Assembly: GCA_013043915.1 (NCBI GenBank)
Contig: JABEVH010000274.1
Location: forward strand, 1-15,811
From: Pseudomonadales bacterium
GTDB taxonomy: Bacteria; Pseudomonadota; Gammaproteobacteria; Pseudomonadales; Moraxellaceae
Direction of reading: 5' to 3'
DNA length: 15,811 bases
Made by a program: the position numbers and the translations under genes
Shown here: positions 1 to 7,624 of the stretch, one piece after another
Layout of the letters: every line of letters starts with the position of its first letter
Position numbering within the stretch: position 1 is the stretch's first letter
Notes under the pieces: model-generated
Database searches by the model: none
Told to the model about the DNA's origin: nothing
What the model saw: the letters and a program-made list of their open reading frames with translations, nothing else

Positions 1-192
1 ACCCTGACCCTGCGACAACTCATTCTCAGTCGAAGGGGGCAACGTTTACTCAGTCTTTTACCTGTCACTGCTGATAGTGCTTATCTTTTTGCTCTAGGTC
101 AGCATTTGAAACAGCGAGGGTATCGTATCGAAATTGGTGACTGGACCGGTGGCTTGACCGAGGGGCTTTTTATCGAGCGCTTCCAAATATAA
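1..192 (+). CDS. C-terminal end of an unrecognised protein (5' truncated)
   Basis: The first reading frame is open from base 1 to a TAA at 190-192 and gives 63 residues. The start lies outside the window. The visible part has a basic stretch (RQLILSRRGQR), then a helix-like segment rich in Leu and Ala, and it ends in GDWTGGLTEGLFIERFQI. I do not recognise the family and see no membrane segment or catalytic motif. The next gene starts 76 bases later on the same strand, so the two may or may not be co-transcribed. Coding status rests on the uninterrupted frame and protein-like composition only. Confidence 0.6.
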   Translation, partial: TLTLRQLILSRRGQRLLSLLPVTADSAYLFALGQHLKQRGYRIEIGDWTGGLTEGLFIERFQI

Positions 193-268
193 AACCCACC
201 TCGTGGACTAATACTAAATTAATTTTCCCCGCTTATGCTTATGCGCAATCGGATTTAGGGGATAAGTT

Positions 269-1588
269 ATGCGTGTGTGGATAGTGCTGAGCCTGTTGCT
301 CCTCTCTGGCTGTCAGCATTATCAGGCCCAACCTCTGGTAACAAATCCAGTTTATGCCGCTCTGGTAGTACCTGTTGCCAGCATCAGTGGTCAAGTACTA
401 CCGTCACATTCCGTGGTTCCTGGTACTCCGCTAACGCTTACAGAGCTTGAATTACTTGCTGTTTCTCATAATCCACAATTACTTGTGTTGCGTGCAAATG
501 CTGGCGTACAGGAAGCGCAACTGGTTGACGCTGGGTTACTGCCCGACCCTGTATTAAGCGGCAACCGAGATCATCCTTATAGTGGCCCGGATCAACTCAA
601 CGCATGGAGCAGTAACCTATCAATGGATCTGGGCGCACTGCTGCAACATGCTCATAAACATCGAGCCATGCTTGCATTGAACCATCAAATACATCTAGAT
701 TTGCTCTGGCAGGAATGGCTGATATTGGCGCAGGTACGCAGCTTGGCTTATCGCATACAGGGAGATAGCGACAAGCTCAAGCTCGCACGAGAGCGTCTGG
801 TTTTGCTTAAACCTCTAGCAGACAACCTTAACCGCGCTTTGCAGCATGGAAACATTGACAAGATCGTTCAACAACCATCGCAACTGGCTGTTGAAGACAC
901 TGAACAGCAAATTCATAATTTAACACTCAGCCGACTTCAAGATGAGCAGGCCTTACATGCCTTGCTCGACTTGCCTCCCCAACTCTCCTTAAGCCTGGCC
1001 GCTCTGCCTACGTTGGTGGACCTGAGCGTACCCACCACACCGGACTTCCGTCACCGTCCTGATATGCTGGCACTGCAAGCGGGTTATGCTTCTGCAGATG
1101 AACATCTGCGTATAGCCATACTGGGGCAATTCCCAGATATCAATCTAGGTATCAACAACGGCAGCGATACCACAGGTACGCATACCGTGGGACTGAGCTT
1201 TCAACTACCACTGCCTGTATTCAACGGCAATCGTGGTCATATCGCTATTGCCCATGCCACACGTGACAGCTTACAGCAAGAGTACCAAGAACGTTTGACG
1301 CAGGCCCAGCGAGAGGTTGACAATCTACGCTCGCGTGTGGCGCTGTTGCGTATACAAATTACCCACGTACAACACGACCTGGAGATTGAGATGCAAGGAC
1401 AGAAATCGTGGGCACAGGCCCTGGCATCACACCAAATTGATCTGATGACCTACACCATGCTGATGAATGCCTGTCTGCAAAAACGTATGGATCTGCAGCA
1501 AGTTCAACAATCTCTTGATGATCAACAACTTGCATTGATGAGCCTTTTGGGCATCGTGCCTTCATGGGAATACTCGCCCCATGCTTAG
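269..1588 (+). CDS. TolC-family outer-membrane efflux lipoprotein
   Basis: This is the outer-membrane channel of a tripartite efflux pump, 439 residues long, similar in length to CusC/NodT-type channels. The N-terminus is a lipoprotein signal: a hydrophobic run ending in lipobox L12-S13-G14-C15. Residues Gln and His follow the Cys, so retention at the inner membrane by an Asp+2 rule is not expected. Two TolC-type halves are visible. The first starts near residue 55 (TELELLAVSHNPQL, then an Asn/Gln-rich helix and GLLPDPVLSG). The second starts near residue 262 (FRHRPDMLALQAGYASAD, then FPDINLGINNGS and LPLPVFNGNRG). Long heptad-like helices rich in Gln, Leu and Arg follow each strand segment, as expected for the periplasmic tunnel. 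The ATG at 269 has an AGGGGA ribosome site at 257-262. No clear promoter was found in 193-268. The stop overlaps the adaptor start by 8 bases, which supports an operon. Confidence 0.93.
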   Translation: MRVWIVLSLLLLSGCQHYQAQPLVTNPVYAALVVPVASISGQVLPSHSVVPGTPLTLTELELLAVSHNPQLLVLRANAGVQEAQLVDAGLLPDPVLSGNRDHPYSGPDQLNAWSSNLSMDLGALLQHAHKHRAMLALNHQIHLDLLWQEWLILAQVRSLAYRIQGDSDKLKLARERLVLLKPLADNLNRALQHGNIDKIVQQPSQLAVEDTEQQIHNLTLSRLQDEQALHALLDLPPQLSLSLAALPTLVDLSVPTTPDFRHRPDMLALQAGYASADEHLRIAILGQFPDINLGINNGSDTTGTHTVGLSFQLPLPVFNGNRGHIAIAHATRDSLQQEYQERLTQAQREVDNLRSRVALLRIQITHVQHDLEIEMQGQKSWAQALASHQIDLMTYTMLMNACLQKRMDLQQVQQSLDDQQLALMSLLGIVPSWEYSPHA

Positions 1589-2606
1589 ATTAGCCCTACT
1601 GTTAGGATGCTCCGCCCTGTTGACGACCACTCTGGCTACCGCTGATAGCGCGCCGGTAGCCTCGGTTCAGTCACAGATACTTGGACTGCACCGTATGTCT
1701 ACCCAGGTCGAAGCCTATGGAATCCTGAGTATCTCGCCTGCAGCCATTACCCACATGACAACGCTAGTACCTGGGCAAGTAACCGCATTGTACGTACAAC
1801 GCGGTCAGCGTGTTACCAAGGGCCAGAAGTTGCTGGATCTGAAGCTGGATCCATCGGTCATGCAAAGCTATGTGCAGGCTAAAAATCAATGGGTGCTAGC
1901 TCGTCAGGACCTTGCGCATCAACAGCAATTGCTCGCAGCCCAGCTGACGACACAGTCGGCTGTCGATGCTGCAACTCACGCTCTGCATAATGCTGAACTG
2001 GCTGTGCATACCCTAAAAGATGAGGGTGCCGATCAGGGCACGATGACTCTGGTGGCTCCTCGCTCGGCTCTGGTCACTGGCCTGAGCTTAAATCCAGGAG
2101 ATCATGTAGGTGCGAACAGCTCGCTCCTCGCCTTGGGTGTTGATGAAAAACTGCAGGCTATTTTGCAAGTTGATCCTGATGATGCCTCGAGACTTACCAC
2201 AGGCATGCCGGTGCGTTTAGGCGATGTTTTTGCCGCGGTCGACCGTGGGGTGGGGCAAGTGGAAAATGTTGGGCATACCGTGGACCCGGTGACGCGTCAT
2301 GTCGAAGTTTTGGTGCGTCTTAAGGAGACACCTTTACTCGAGGGAACACCGGTGCGGGCGCATATCACGGTGAGTAGTGAGAATCACTTGGCTGTACCCC
2401 GTGCTTCGATTTTGCAAGACATTCAAGGTAGCTTTATCTACCGAATTTCTAATGGACATGCACATCGCGTGAACATTAATACCGGTCATGAAAGCGCTGG
2501 CTGGGTAGAAGTCAGCGGTGATTTAACACCGGGACAGCACATCGTTGTGTTGGGCAACTATGAGCTCCAGGACGGCATGGGTGTCCGGGAGGATGTATTG
2601 CCGTGA
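1581..2606 (+). CDS. Efflux RND periplasmic adaptor (membrane fusion protein)
   Basis: This 341-residue protein links the RND pump to the outer-membrane channel in the periplasm. The N-terminus is a signal peptide, probably cut after LATA at residue 21. A Cys at residue 10 sits in a lipobox-like LLGC, but so close to the N-terminus that I favour ordinary signal peptidase cleavage. The first half of the lipoyl-like domain is at about 62-90 (LVPGQVTALYVQRGQRVTKG). A short alpha-helical hairpin follows at about 95-147, then the second lipoyl half at about 155-187 (APRSALVTGLSLNPGDHV). Beta-barrel and membrane-proximal parts follow (DPVTRHVEVLVRL, then AVPRASILQD). There is no His- or Met-rich metal-binding extension, so the sequence does not show a metal-binding N-terminal segment. 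The start overlaps the channel gene by 8 bases and the stop overlaps the permease GTG by 4 bases, indicating translational coupling. Confidence 0.93.
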   Translation: MLRLALLLGCSALLTTTLATADSAPVASVQSQILGLHRMSTQVEAYGILSISPAAITHMTTLVPGQVTALYVQRGQRVTKGQKLLDLKLDPSVMQSYVQAKNQWVLARQDLAHQQQLLAAQLTTQSAVDAATHALHNAELAVHTLKDEGADQGTMTLVAPRSALVTGLSLNPGDHVGANSSLLALGVDEKLQAILQVDPDDASRLTTGMPVRLGDVFAAVDRGVGQVENVGHTVDPVTRHVEVLVRLKETPLLEGTPVRAHITVSSENHLAVPRASILQDIQGSFIYRISNGHAHRVNINTGHESAGWVEVSGDLTPGQHIVVLGNYELQDGMGVREDVLP

Positions 2607-5600
2607 GTTTTTATGCAGACTGGCTGCAAACTCATCGCCGCTCCCTGCTCTTTTTGGTCGTCATGCTTATGGCTGGCGGCGTGCTTATGTTTTTCAAATT
2701 GCCCGTTAGTCTTTTTCCACAAGTGGCATTTCCACGCATAGCTGTAAGCCTTGATGCAGGTGACCGTCCAGCAGAACTTATGCTGCTGCAAATTACTCAA
2801 CCCGTTGAAGAAAAATTACGACAGCTCCCCGGTGTGCGTGAAGTACGTTCCACAACCAGCCGCGGTAGTGCCGAAATCTCGGTCAATTTTGACTGGGGTC
2901 GCCCCATGGATACGGCTGCTTTACAGGTAAGCTCAGCCTTGGCCGAGATGCTGCCCCAGTTGCCTTTGGGTACCGATATTCATAGTTATCGCATGGATCC
3001 AACTCGCTTCCCTATCTTGGCTTACAGTCTGCGTTCCAATCATCTCGATCTAAGCCAGCTCAGGGATATTGCACAATTACAGCTACTCCCCCTACTGTCC
3101 GGGATAGATGGAGTAGCACGTATTGAGATTCAGGGCGGGGCGGTCAGTGAGTTCCAGGTCAGCATTGATCCCTGGCGAGCCCAGGCCCTGCAGCTCAGCA
3201 ATACCGATATCGAACAAGCATTGGCGCAGCACAATATCCTCAAAGCTGCAGGCCGTATGGAAGACCACTATAAACTGTACCTGACGGTCGTGGATGGCCA
3301 ATTACACAACATTGCCGATCTTAATCAGATTATCCTGCGTTCTGATGAACATGGCATGGTGCGCTTGGGCGATGTGGGGCATATTTCAATCGGGATGGCG
3401 CCTTCATGGCAACGCGTTAATGCTGATGGTCAAGATGCTGTACTTGTCCTTATTTATCAACAACCTGATGGCAATAGCGTATCTATATCAAAAGAAGTCA
3501 ATCACACGTTACAGCACTATCAATCGCAGCTACCGCCCGATGTACGTTTAGCCAGCTGGTACAACCAAAGCCAACTAGTAGCCGGGGCGGCTGCCAGCGT
3601 TCGTGATGCTATCTTCTTAGGGATCTTTTTGGCCTCGCTGGTATTGCTGGTATTTTTGCGTCATGTACGGATCATGTTGATCGCTATCCTGGTCGTGCCC
3701 ACCGTATTGTCAACTACCCTGCTGTTGCTTGGTGTGTTGGGCATGAGCCTCAATATTATGACACTGGGTGGCATGGCCGCTTCCGTCGGCCTGATCATCG
3801 ACGATGCCATCGTTATGGTTGAGCAGTTGCTGCGACGACTGCAAACAGGAACGGGGCCTCATCACCAGCGTATCATGGCTGCAGCTATTGAGTTTCTTCC
3901 ACCCTTAGCCGGTTCCAGTGCAGCTACCTTGGTCATTTTTCTTCCCCTGGCCTTCCTATCTGGCGTGACAGGAGCCTTCTTCAAAGCCCTGGCTCTGACC
4001 ATGTCCATCAGCTTGTTGATGTCTTTTCTTATCAGCTGGCTGGTGCTTCCCCTGCTGGCTGATTATTTTTTGCGTTCTGATACCAGTGAACCTCCTGTTT
4101 CGCGGCTGGGTCATTTTATCAATGCGCAATATTCAACAGCTCTGAGCTGGTTGATACGCCACCCTCTTTGGCTCATGCTGGGCATTCTTCCCATGCTAGG
4201 GGTTGGTTGGGCAGGGTATCAGCATGTGGGTTCAGGCTTTATGCCCAGCATGGATGAGGGTGGTTTTACCCTGGACTATCGAACGCCGCCAGGCACGTCC
4301 CTCACGGAAACTGACCGGCTGGTTAGACAAATCGAAGCCATTATCCGCGCCAATCCCAATGTGGCCAGTTACTCGCGACGCACCGGTGCCCAGCTGGGCG
4401 GATGGCTGACGGAGGCCAACGAAGGCGATATTTTCGTGCGCCTGCGCAATGGCCCACGTGCAGGCGTGAATACGGTTATGGATGAGTTGCGTCAACAGAT
4501 ATCGACTACTATTCCTGGTATTGAGACGGAGATGTCACAACTGATGGAGGACCTGATCGGTGACCTGACCGCTGTGCCTCAACCCATCGAAGTCAAGATT
4601 TATGGTGATGACCCCAAAGTGCTGGCATCCCTAGCTCACCAGGTCACTGCTAGGTTGCGCTCGATACCGGGCATTGTTGATGTTCGTGACGGTATCAATC
4701 CCTCAGGAGATGCCCTGAATGTCGTGGTCGACCCCACACGTGCTGCGCTGGCTGGGTTAACCCCTGATGCTATTTATCAGCAGATTCACACCGCCTTAGG
4801 GGGGGATGTGGTGTCACAGATTCCGGTTGGGCCACGCATGTGGAATGTTCGGGTCTGGATGAACCGGGCGCTGACGGATAGCGATGTACACTTGGCTAAG
4901 TTTTTGCTGCATACACCTCAAGGTTACTGGATACCTCTAGATAAAGTCGCCGTCTTACAGGCAGATCAAGGGCAAGCGCAAATTAACAGGGACAACCTTA
5001 AACGTATGTTGGCAGTCACAGCCCGTATCAGCGGTCGCGATATGGGGTCGGCACTGGTCGATGTTCAGCATAGGCTTAAAATGCCAGGTCTCTGGCCGCG
5101 TGCCTACTATTTCCAGCTTGGAGGACTCTACGCGCAACAACAACTGGCCTTTCATGGACTACTGCTGGTTATGGCTGCTGCCGTAGCGCTGGTTTTTGGC
5201 TTGCTTTTGTTCCTTTATGAAAATTTTACCGTCGCTTTGTGCATGTTAAGCACGCCCTTACTGGCCATGTCTGCCGTCTTTACCGGACTATGGCTCTCTG
5301 GTACCGAGCTTAATATTTCATCCATGATGGGCATGACCATGGTGGTCGGCATTGTGACGGAAGTGGGTATCTTTTATTTCAGTGAGTTTACCAGCCTACC
5401 CGAAACCCAGACCCTGGAACTGCGACTGGTTCAAGCTGGAGTTCAACGTTTACGGCCCATTACCATGACCACGCTGACAGCAATCCTGACTCTTCTGCCG
5501 CTGGCCATGGCCTGGGGTGAAGGTTCTGCCATGCAGCAACCCCTGGCCATTGCCATTATCAGTGGTCTGCTGGTCCAGTTACCGCTGGCCCTGTTGGTCA

Positions 5601-5656
5601 TGCCGGCTCTGTATCATCTGATCAGGAGCCGGAGCCATGACACTGTTGCTCGTTGA
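2603..5656 (+). CDS. RND efflux permease, proton-driven
   Basis: This is a 1017-residue inner-membrane pump of the resistance-nodulation-division superfamily, normal in length and complete. The first membrane helix is at about 13-31, followed by the N-terminal porter domain (LPVSLFPQVAFPRI, PVEEKLRQLPGVREV, SRGSAEISVNFDWG). Helices 2-6 span about 335-490, and helix 7 is near 520-540. A second porter domain follows, and helices 8-12 occupy about 852-1007. Helix 4 carries the paired acids D400-D401 (GLIIDDAIVMVE), as in AcrB-type drug pumps. At the place of the AcrB helix 10 lysine there is E920 (GIVTEVGIFYF), as in CusA. Helix 11 has RLRPITMTTLT. Substrate is therefore not settled: it could be a drug, solvent, organic anion or metal. 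The GTG start at 2603 overlaps the adaptor stop (GTGA). The C-terminus overlaps the response regulator by 20 bases. Confidence 0.95.
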   Translation: MSFYADWLQTHRRSLLFLVVMLMAGGVLMFFKLPVSLFPQVAFPRIAVSLDAGDRPAELMLLQITQPVEEKLRQLPGVREVRSTTSRGSAEISVNFDWGRPMDTAALQVSSALAEMLPQLPLGTDIHSYRMDPTRFPILAYSLRSNHLDLSQLRDIAQLQLLPLLSGIDGVARIEIQGGAVSEFQVSIDPWRAQALQLSNTDIEQALAQHNILKAAGRMEDHYKLYLTVVDGQLHNIADLNQIILRSDEHGMVRLGDVGHISIGMAPSWQRVNADGQDAVLVLIYQQPDGNSVSISKEVNHTLQHYQSQLPPDVRLASWYNQSQLVAGAAASVRDAIFLGIFLASLVLLVFLRHVRIMLIAILVVPTVLSTTLLLLGVLGMSLNIMTLGGMAASVGLIIDDAIVMVEQLLRRLQTGTGPHHQRIMAAAIEFLPPLAGSSAATLVIFLPLAFLSGVTGAFFKALALTMSISLLMSFLISWLVLPLLADYFLRSDTSEPPVSRLGHFINAQYSTALSWLIRHPLWLMLGILPMLGVGWAGYQHVGSGFMPSMDEGGFTLDYRTPPGTSLTETDRLVRQIEAIIRANPNVASYSRRTGAQLGGWLTEANEGDIFVRLRNGPRAGVNTVMDELRQQISTTIPGIETEMSQLMEDLIGDLTAVPQPIEVKIYGDDPKVLASLAHQVTARLRSIPGIVDVRDGINPSGDALNVVVDPTRAALAGLTPDAIYQQIHTALGGDVVSQIPVGPRMWNVRVWMNRALTDSDVHLAKFLLHTPQGYWIPLDKVAVLQADQGQAQINRDNLKRMLAVTARISGRDMGSALVDVQHRLKMPGLWPRAYYFQLGGLYAQQQLAFHGLLLVMAAAVALVFGLLLFLYENFTVALCMLSTPLLAMSAVFTGLWLSGTELNISSMMGMTMVVGIVTEVGIFYFSEFTSLPETQTLELRLVQAGVQRLRPITMTTLTAILTLLPLAMAWGEGSAMQQPLAIAIISGLLVQLPLALLVMPALYHLIRSRSHDTVAR

Positions 5657-6299
5657 AGATGATGCCATGATTGGCAACGCCATCGTAACTGCGTTGCAAG
5701 ATGCAGCTTACGCCGTTGATTGGCAACGCGATGCCCATCACCTGCTCGCTTTGCTGGACTCAAGCATCTATGAAGCCATGTTGCTGGATCTCTCCCTACC
5801 TGATGCTGATGGCCTGGACATGCTACGCCAGCTCAGACTGAAGGGCCATGAGTTGCCTGTCATCATTGTGACAGCTCGCGATGATATTGCTGCCCGGGTT
5901 GCAGGTCTTGATGCTGGCGCTGATGATTACTTGGTCAAACCTTTTGCTCTGCAGGAATTACTAGCGCGATTGCGTGCCGTACAACGACGCCGTGCCGGAT
6001 CTGCACATGCCTTACTTGATGCAGGGGCCTGGCAACTGGATCCTGCCAGCCAGGAGATTGTTACCCAAGGACAGCGTATTGCATTGACAGGTCATGAATT
6101 TGCGCTGCTACGCACCCTGGCATTGCATCCCGGACACTTGCATACTCGTGAAGCCATTGAGCAGGCTGTCTACGGCTGGGACACCAGTGCAGAGAGCAAC
6201 ACCATCGATGTACTGATACATGGCATCCGAAAAAAATTAGGCTCTACTACAGCCATCCGTAATGTACGCGGTGTCGGCTGGTTTATTCCTCGATGCTGA
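5637..6299 (+). CDS. OmpR/QseB-type response regulator
   Basis: This 220-residue cytoplasmic transcription factor is the partner of the kinase that follows. The receiver domain covers about residues 1-115. It has the acidic pair D8-D9, the phospho-acceptor D51 (EAMLLDLSLPDADG), T79 and K101 (DYLVKPF). The winged-helix DNA-binding domain is at about 123-219, with LTGHEFALLRTLALHPG and a recognition helix around NTIDVLIHGIRKKLG, ending in the RNVRGVGWFI wing. All key residues are present. The ATG at 5637 lies inside the end of the pump gene, with AGGAG at 5624-5628 as ribosome site. This placement suggests that regulator and pump are made together and that the regulator controls the pump operon, possibly its own. 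No repeated operator was recognised upstream of 269. Confidence 0.95.
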   Translation: MTLLLVEDDAMIGNAIVTALQDAAYAVDWQRDAHHLLALLDSSIYEAMLLDLSLPDADGLDMLRQLRLKGHELPVIIVTARDDIAARVAGLDAGADDYLVKPFALQELLARLRAVQRRRAGSAHALLDAGAWQLDPASQEIVTQGQRIALTGHEFALLRTLALHPGHLHTREAIEQAVYGWDTSAESNTIDVLIHGIRKKLGSTTAIRNVRGVGWFIPRC

Positions 6300-7588
6300 T
6301 TCAGTCTCTTCAGGGCCGACTGATCCTAGGCCTGCTTAGTGTGATGCTGGTCGCAGGGTTACTGGCAGGAGCCTTAGCTTACCAACAGGCATTTGTTCAG
6401 GCTGAAGTCATGCAGGACAATGCCTTAAAACTAGCAGCTTCCCTGATTGATATCGATGATCTTGCTGCCAATGGGCAGGCGCATTGGCTAACTCATCCCG
6501 TCGATGGTGAAGTATTTGCAACCCGATTGCCTGAATCTGGACCTGCACCGCTGCATCTGACCCCTCAAGTCAACACCGGTTTTCACACGCTTGAAGATCG
6601 TGGCATCACATGGCGTGTTTTTGTCCTGCAACGGCGGGCTCTCAAGCTGGCTGTGGCTCAGAAAACCACGCTACGTGATCATACTGCACGTGTTACTGCG
6701 CTCTCTGCACTGGCTCCCTGGTTGATCCTGATGCCTCTGCTTGGATTAATTTCAGCTGCCTTGGTACGCTCCCAGTTCAACCCCATGCGTCAGCTTGGTT
6801 GGCAGCTAGCTCAGGCTCATGATATTCCTTCACAACTTCCTTTGATTCAGGCACCCACTGAGCTACAACCATTTCTCAATGCCATTTCGGAGCTTTTGCA
6901 ACGAGAACATGCCCTGCGCGACGTGCAACTACGGTTTTTGGCTGCAGCTGCCCATGAGTTGCGCAGTCCTTTGACCGCCTTGAGCCTACAAGCTGAGAAC
7001 CTGGCTAATGCTACCCAATTGACCCAAGTGAAAGAGCGGCTGGACATATTGCGTGCAGGCTTGGATCGTGCCAGGCGCAGTGCTGAACAGCTATTAAATC
7101 ATAGTCGACAGCAAGCAGCCGTTAGCAAGGTAGAACCCATTGATCTATCGGTGTTCCTGGCGGACATGCTAGCACGCATGATCCCCATGGCTGAACAGCG
7201 TGGTATTGAATTGGCCTTGGATGCTGATGACTTACCTACGTTATGGGGTGATGCCTTTTCACTGGATATCCTGTTAGGCAATGCCCTGGATAATGCACTT
7301 CGCTATAGCCCGCATGACAGTGAAGTCAGCATTTGGGTGGAAAGTGATGAAAAGGAAATTCGGCTGCATATCATGGATAATGGCCCCGGCATTCCCGATG
7401 CTGAAAAATTTACTGTATTTCAGCCTTTCTATCGCCTAGTCCAATCCTCTGAGCATGGCAGTGGTCTTGGACTCGCCATCGTCGCTGATGCTGCCAGGCG
7501 CCTAGGTGGGTGGGTTAGTCTTCATGATCGTCACCCTCCCCCCGGATTGGATTTTATCTACCATCACCCGATATCCGGACATGCTTAG
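6293..7588 (+). CDS. Sensor histidine kinase, QseC/TctE-like
   Basis: This is a 431-residue inner-membrane sensor kinase. Transmembrane helix 1 is at about 9-30, a periplasmic sensor of about 105 residues follows, and helix 2 is at about 138-158. The sensor resembles the 2CSK_N type found in QseC-like kinases, including the GFHTLEDRGITWRVF pattern and VAQ..T.R before the second helix. The dimerisation and phosphotransfer helix has the H-box FLAAAAHELRSPLTAL with H221. The ATPase domain has N330 and N334 (LLGNALDNALRYSP), D362-G364-G366 (DNGPGIPDA), the F-box FQPFYRL and GSGLGLAIV at 389-397. All catalytic motifs are intact. The ATG overlaps the regulator stop by 7 bases. The sensor has no dense His, Met or Cys cluster, so metal sensing is not obvious. 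The signal is unknown. Confidence 0.95.
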   Translation: MLIQSLQGRLILGLLSVMLVAGLLAGALAYQQAFVQAEVMQDNALKLAASLIDIDDLAANGQAHWLTHPVDGEVFATRLPESGPAPLHLTPQVNTGFHTLEDRGITWRVFVLQRRALKLAVAQKTTLRDHTARVTALSALAPWLILMPLLGLISAALVRSQFNPMRQLGWQLAQAHDIPSQLPLIQAPTELQPFLNAISELLQREHALRDVQLRFLAAAAHELRSPLTALSLQAENLANATQLTQVKERLDILRAGLDRARRSAEQLLNHSRQQAAVSKVEPIDLSVFLADMLARMIPMAEQRGIELALDADDLPTLWGDAFSLDILLGNALDNALRYSPHDSEVSIWVESDEKEIRLHIMDNGPGIPDAEKFTVFQPFYRLVQSSEHGSGLGLAIVADAARRLGGWVSLHDRHPPPGLDFIYHHPISGHA

Positions 7589-7624
7589 GTTATGATATGT
7601 ATAATTTTATAAGGAGCATCTGGT

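Noticed and set aside
197..210. CCAC-CTC-GTGG hairpin after the first partial gene as a terminator
   Set aside because: The stem is only 4 bp and is not followed by a run of T.
7600..7605. Perfect TATAAT box before cstA
   Set aside because: No acceptable -35 lies 16-18 bases upstream, and transcription from it would begin at the ribosome site, leaving almost no leader. It is probably an AT-rich chance match, though a weak internal promoter cannot be excluded.
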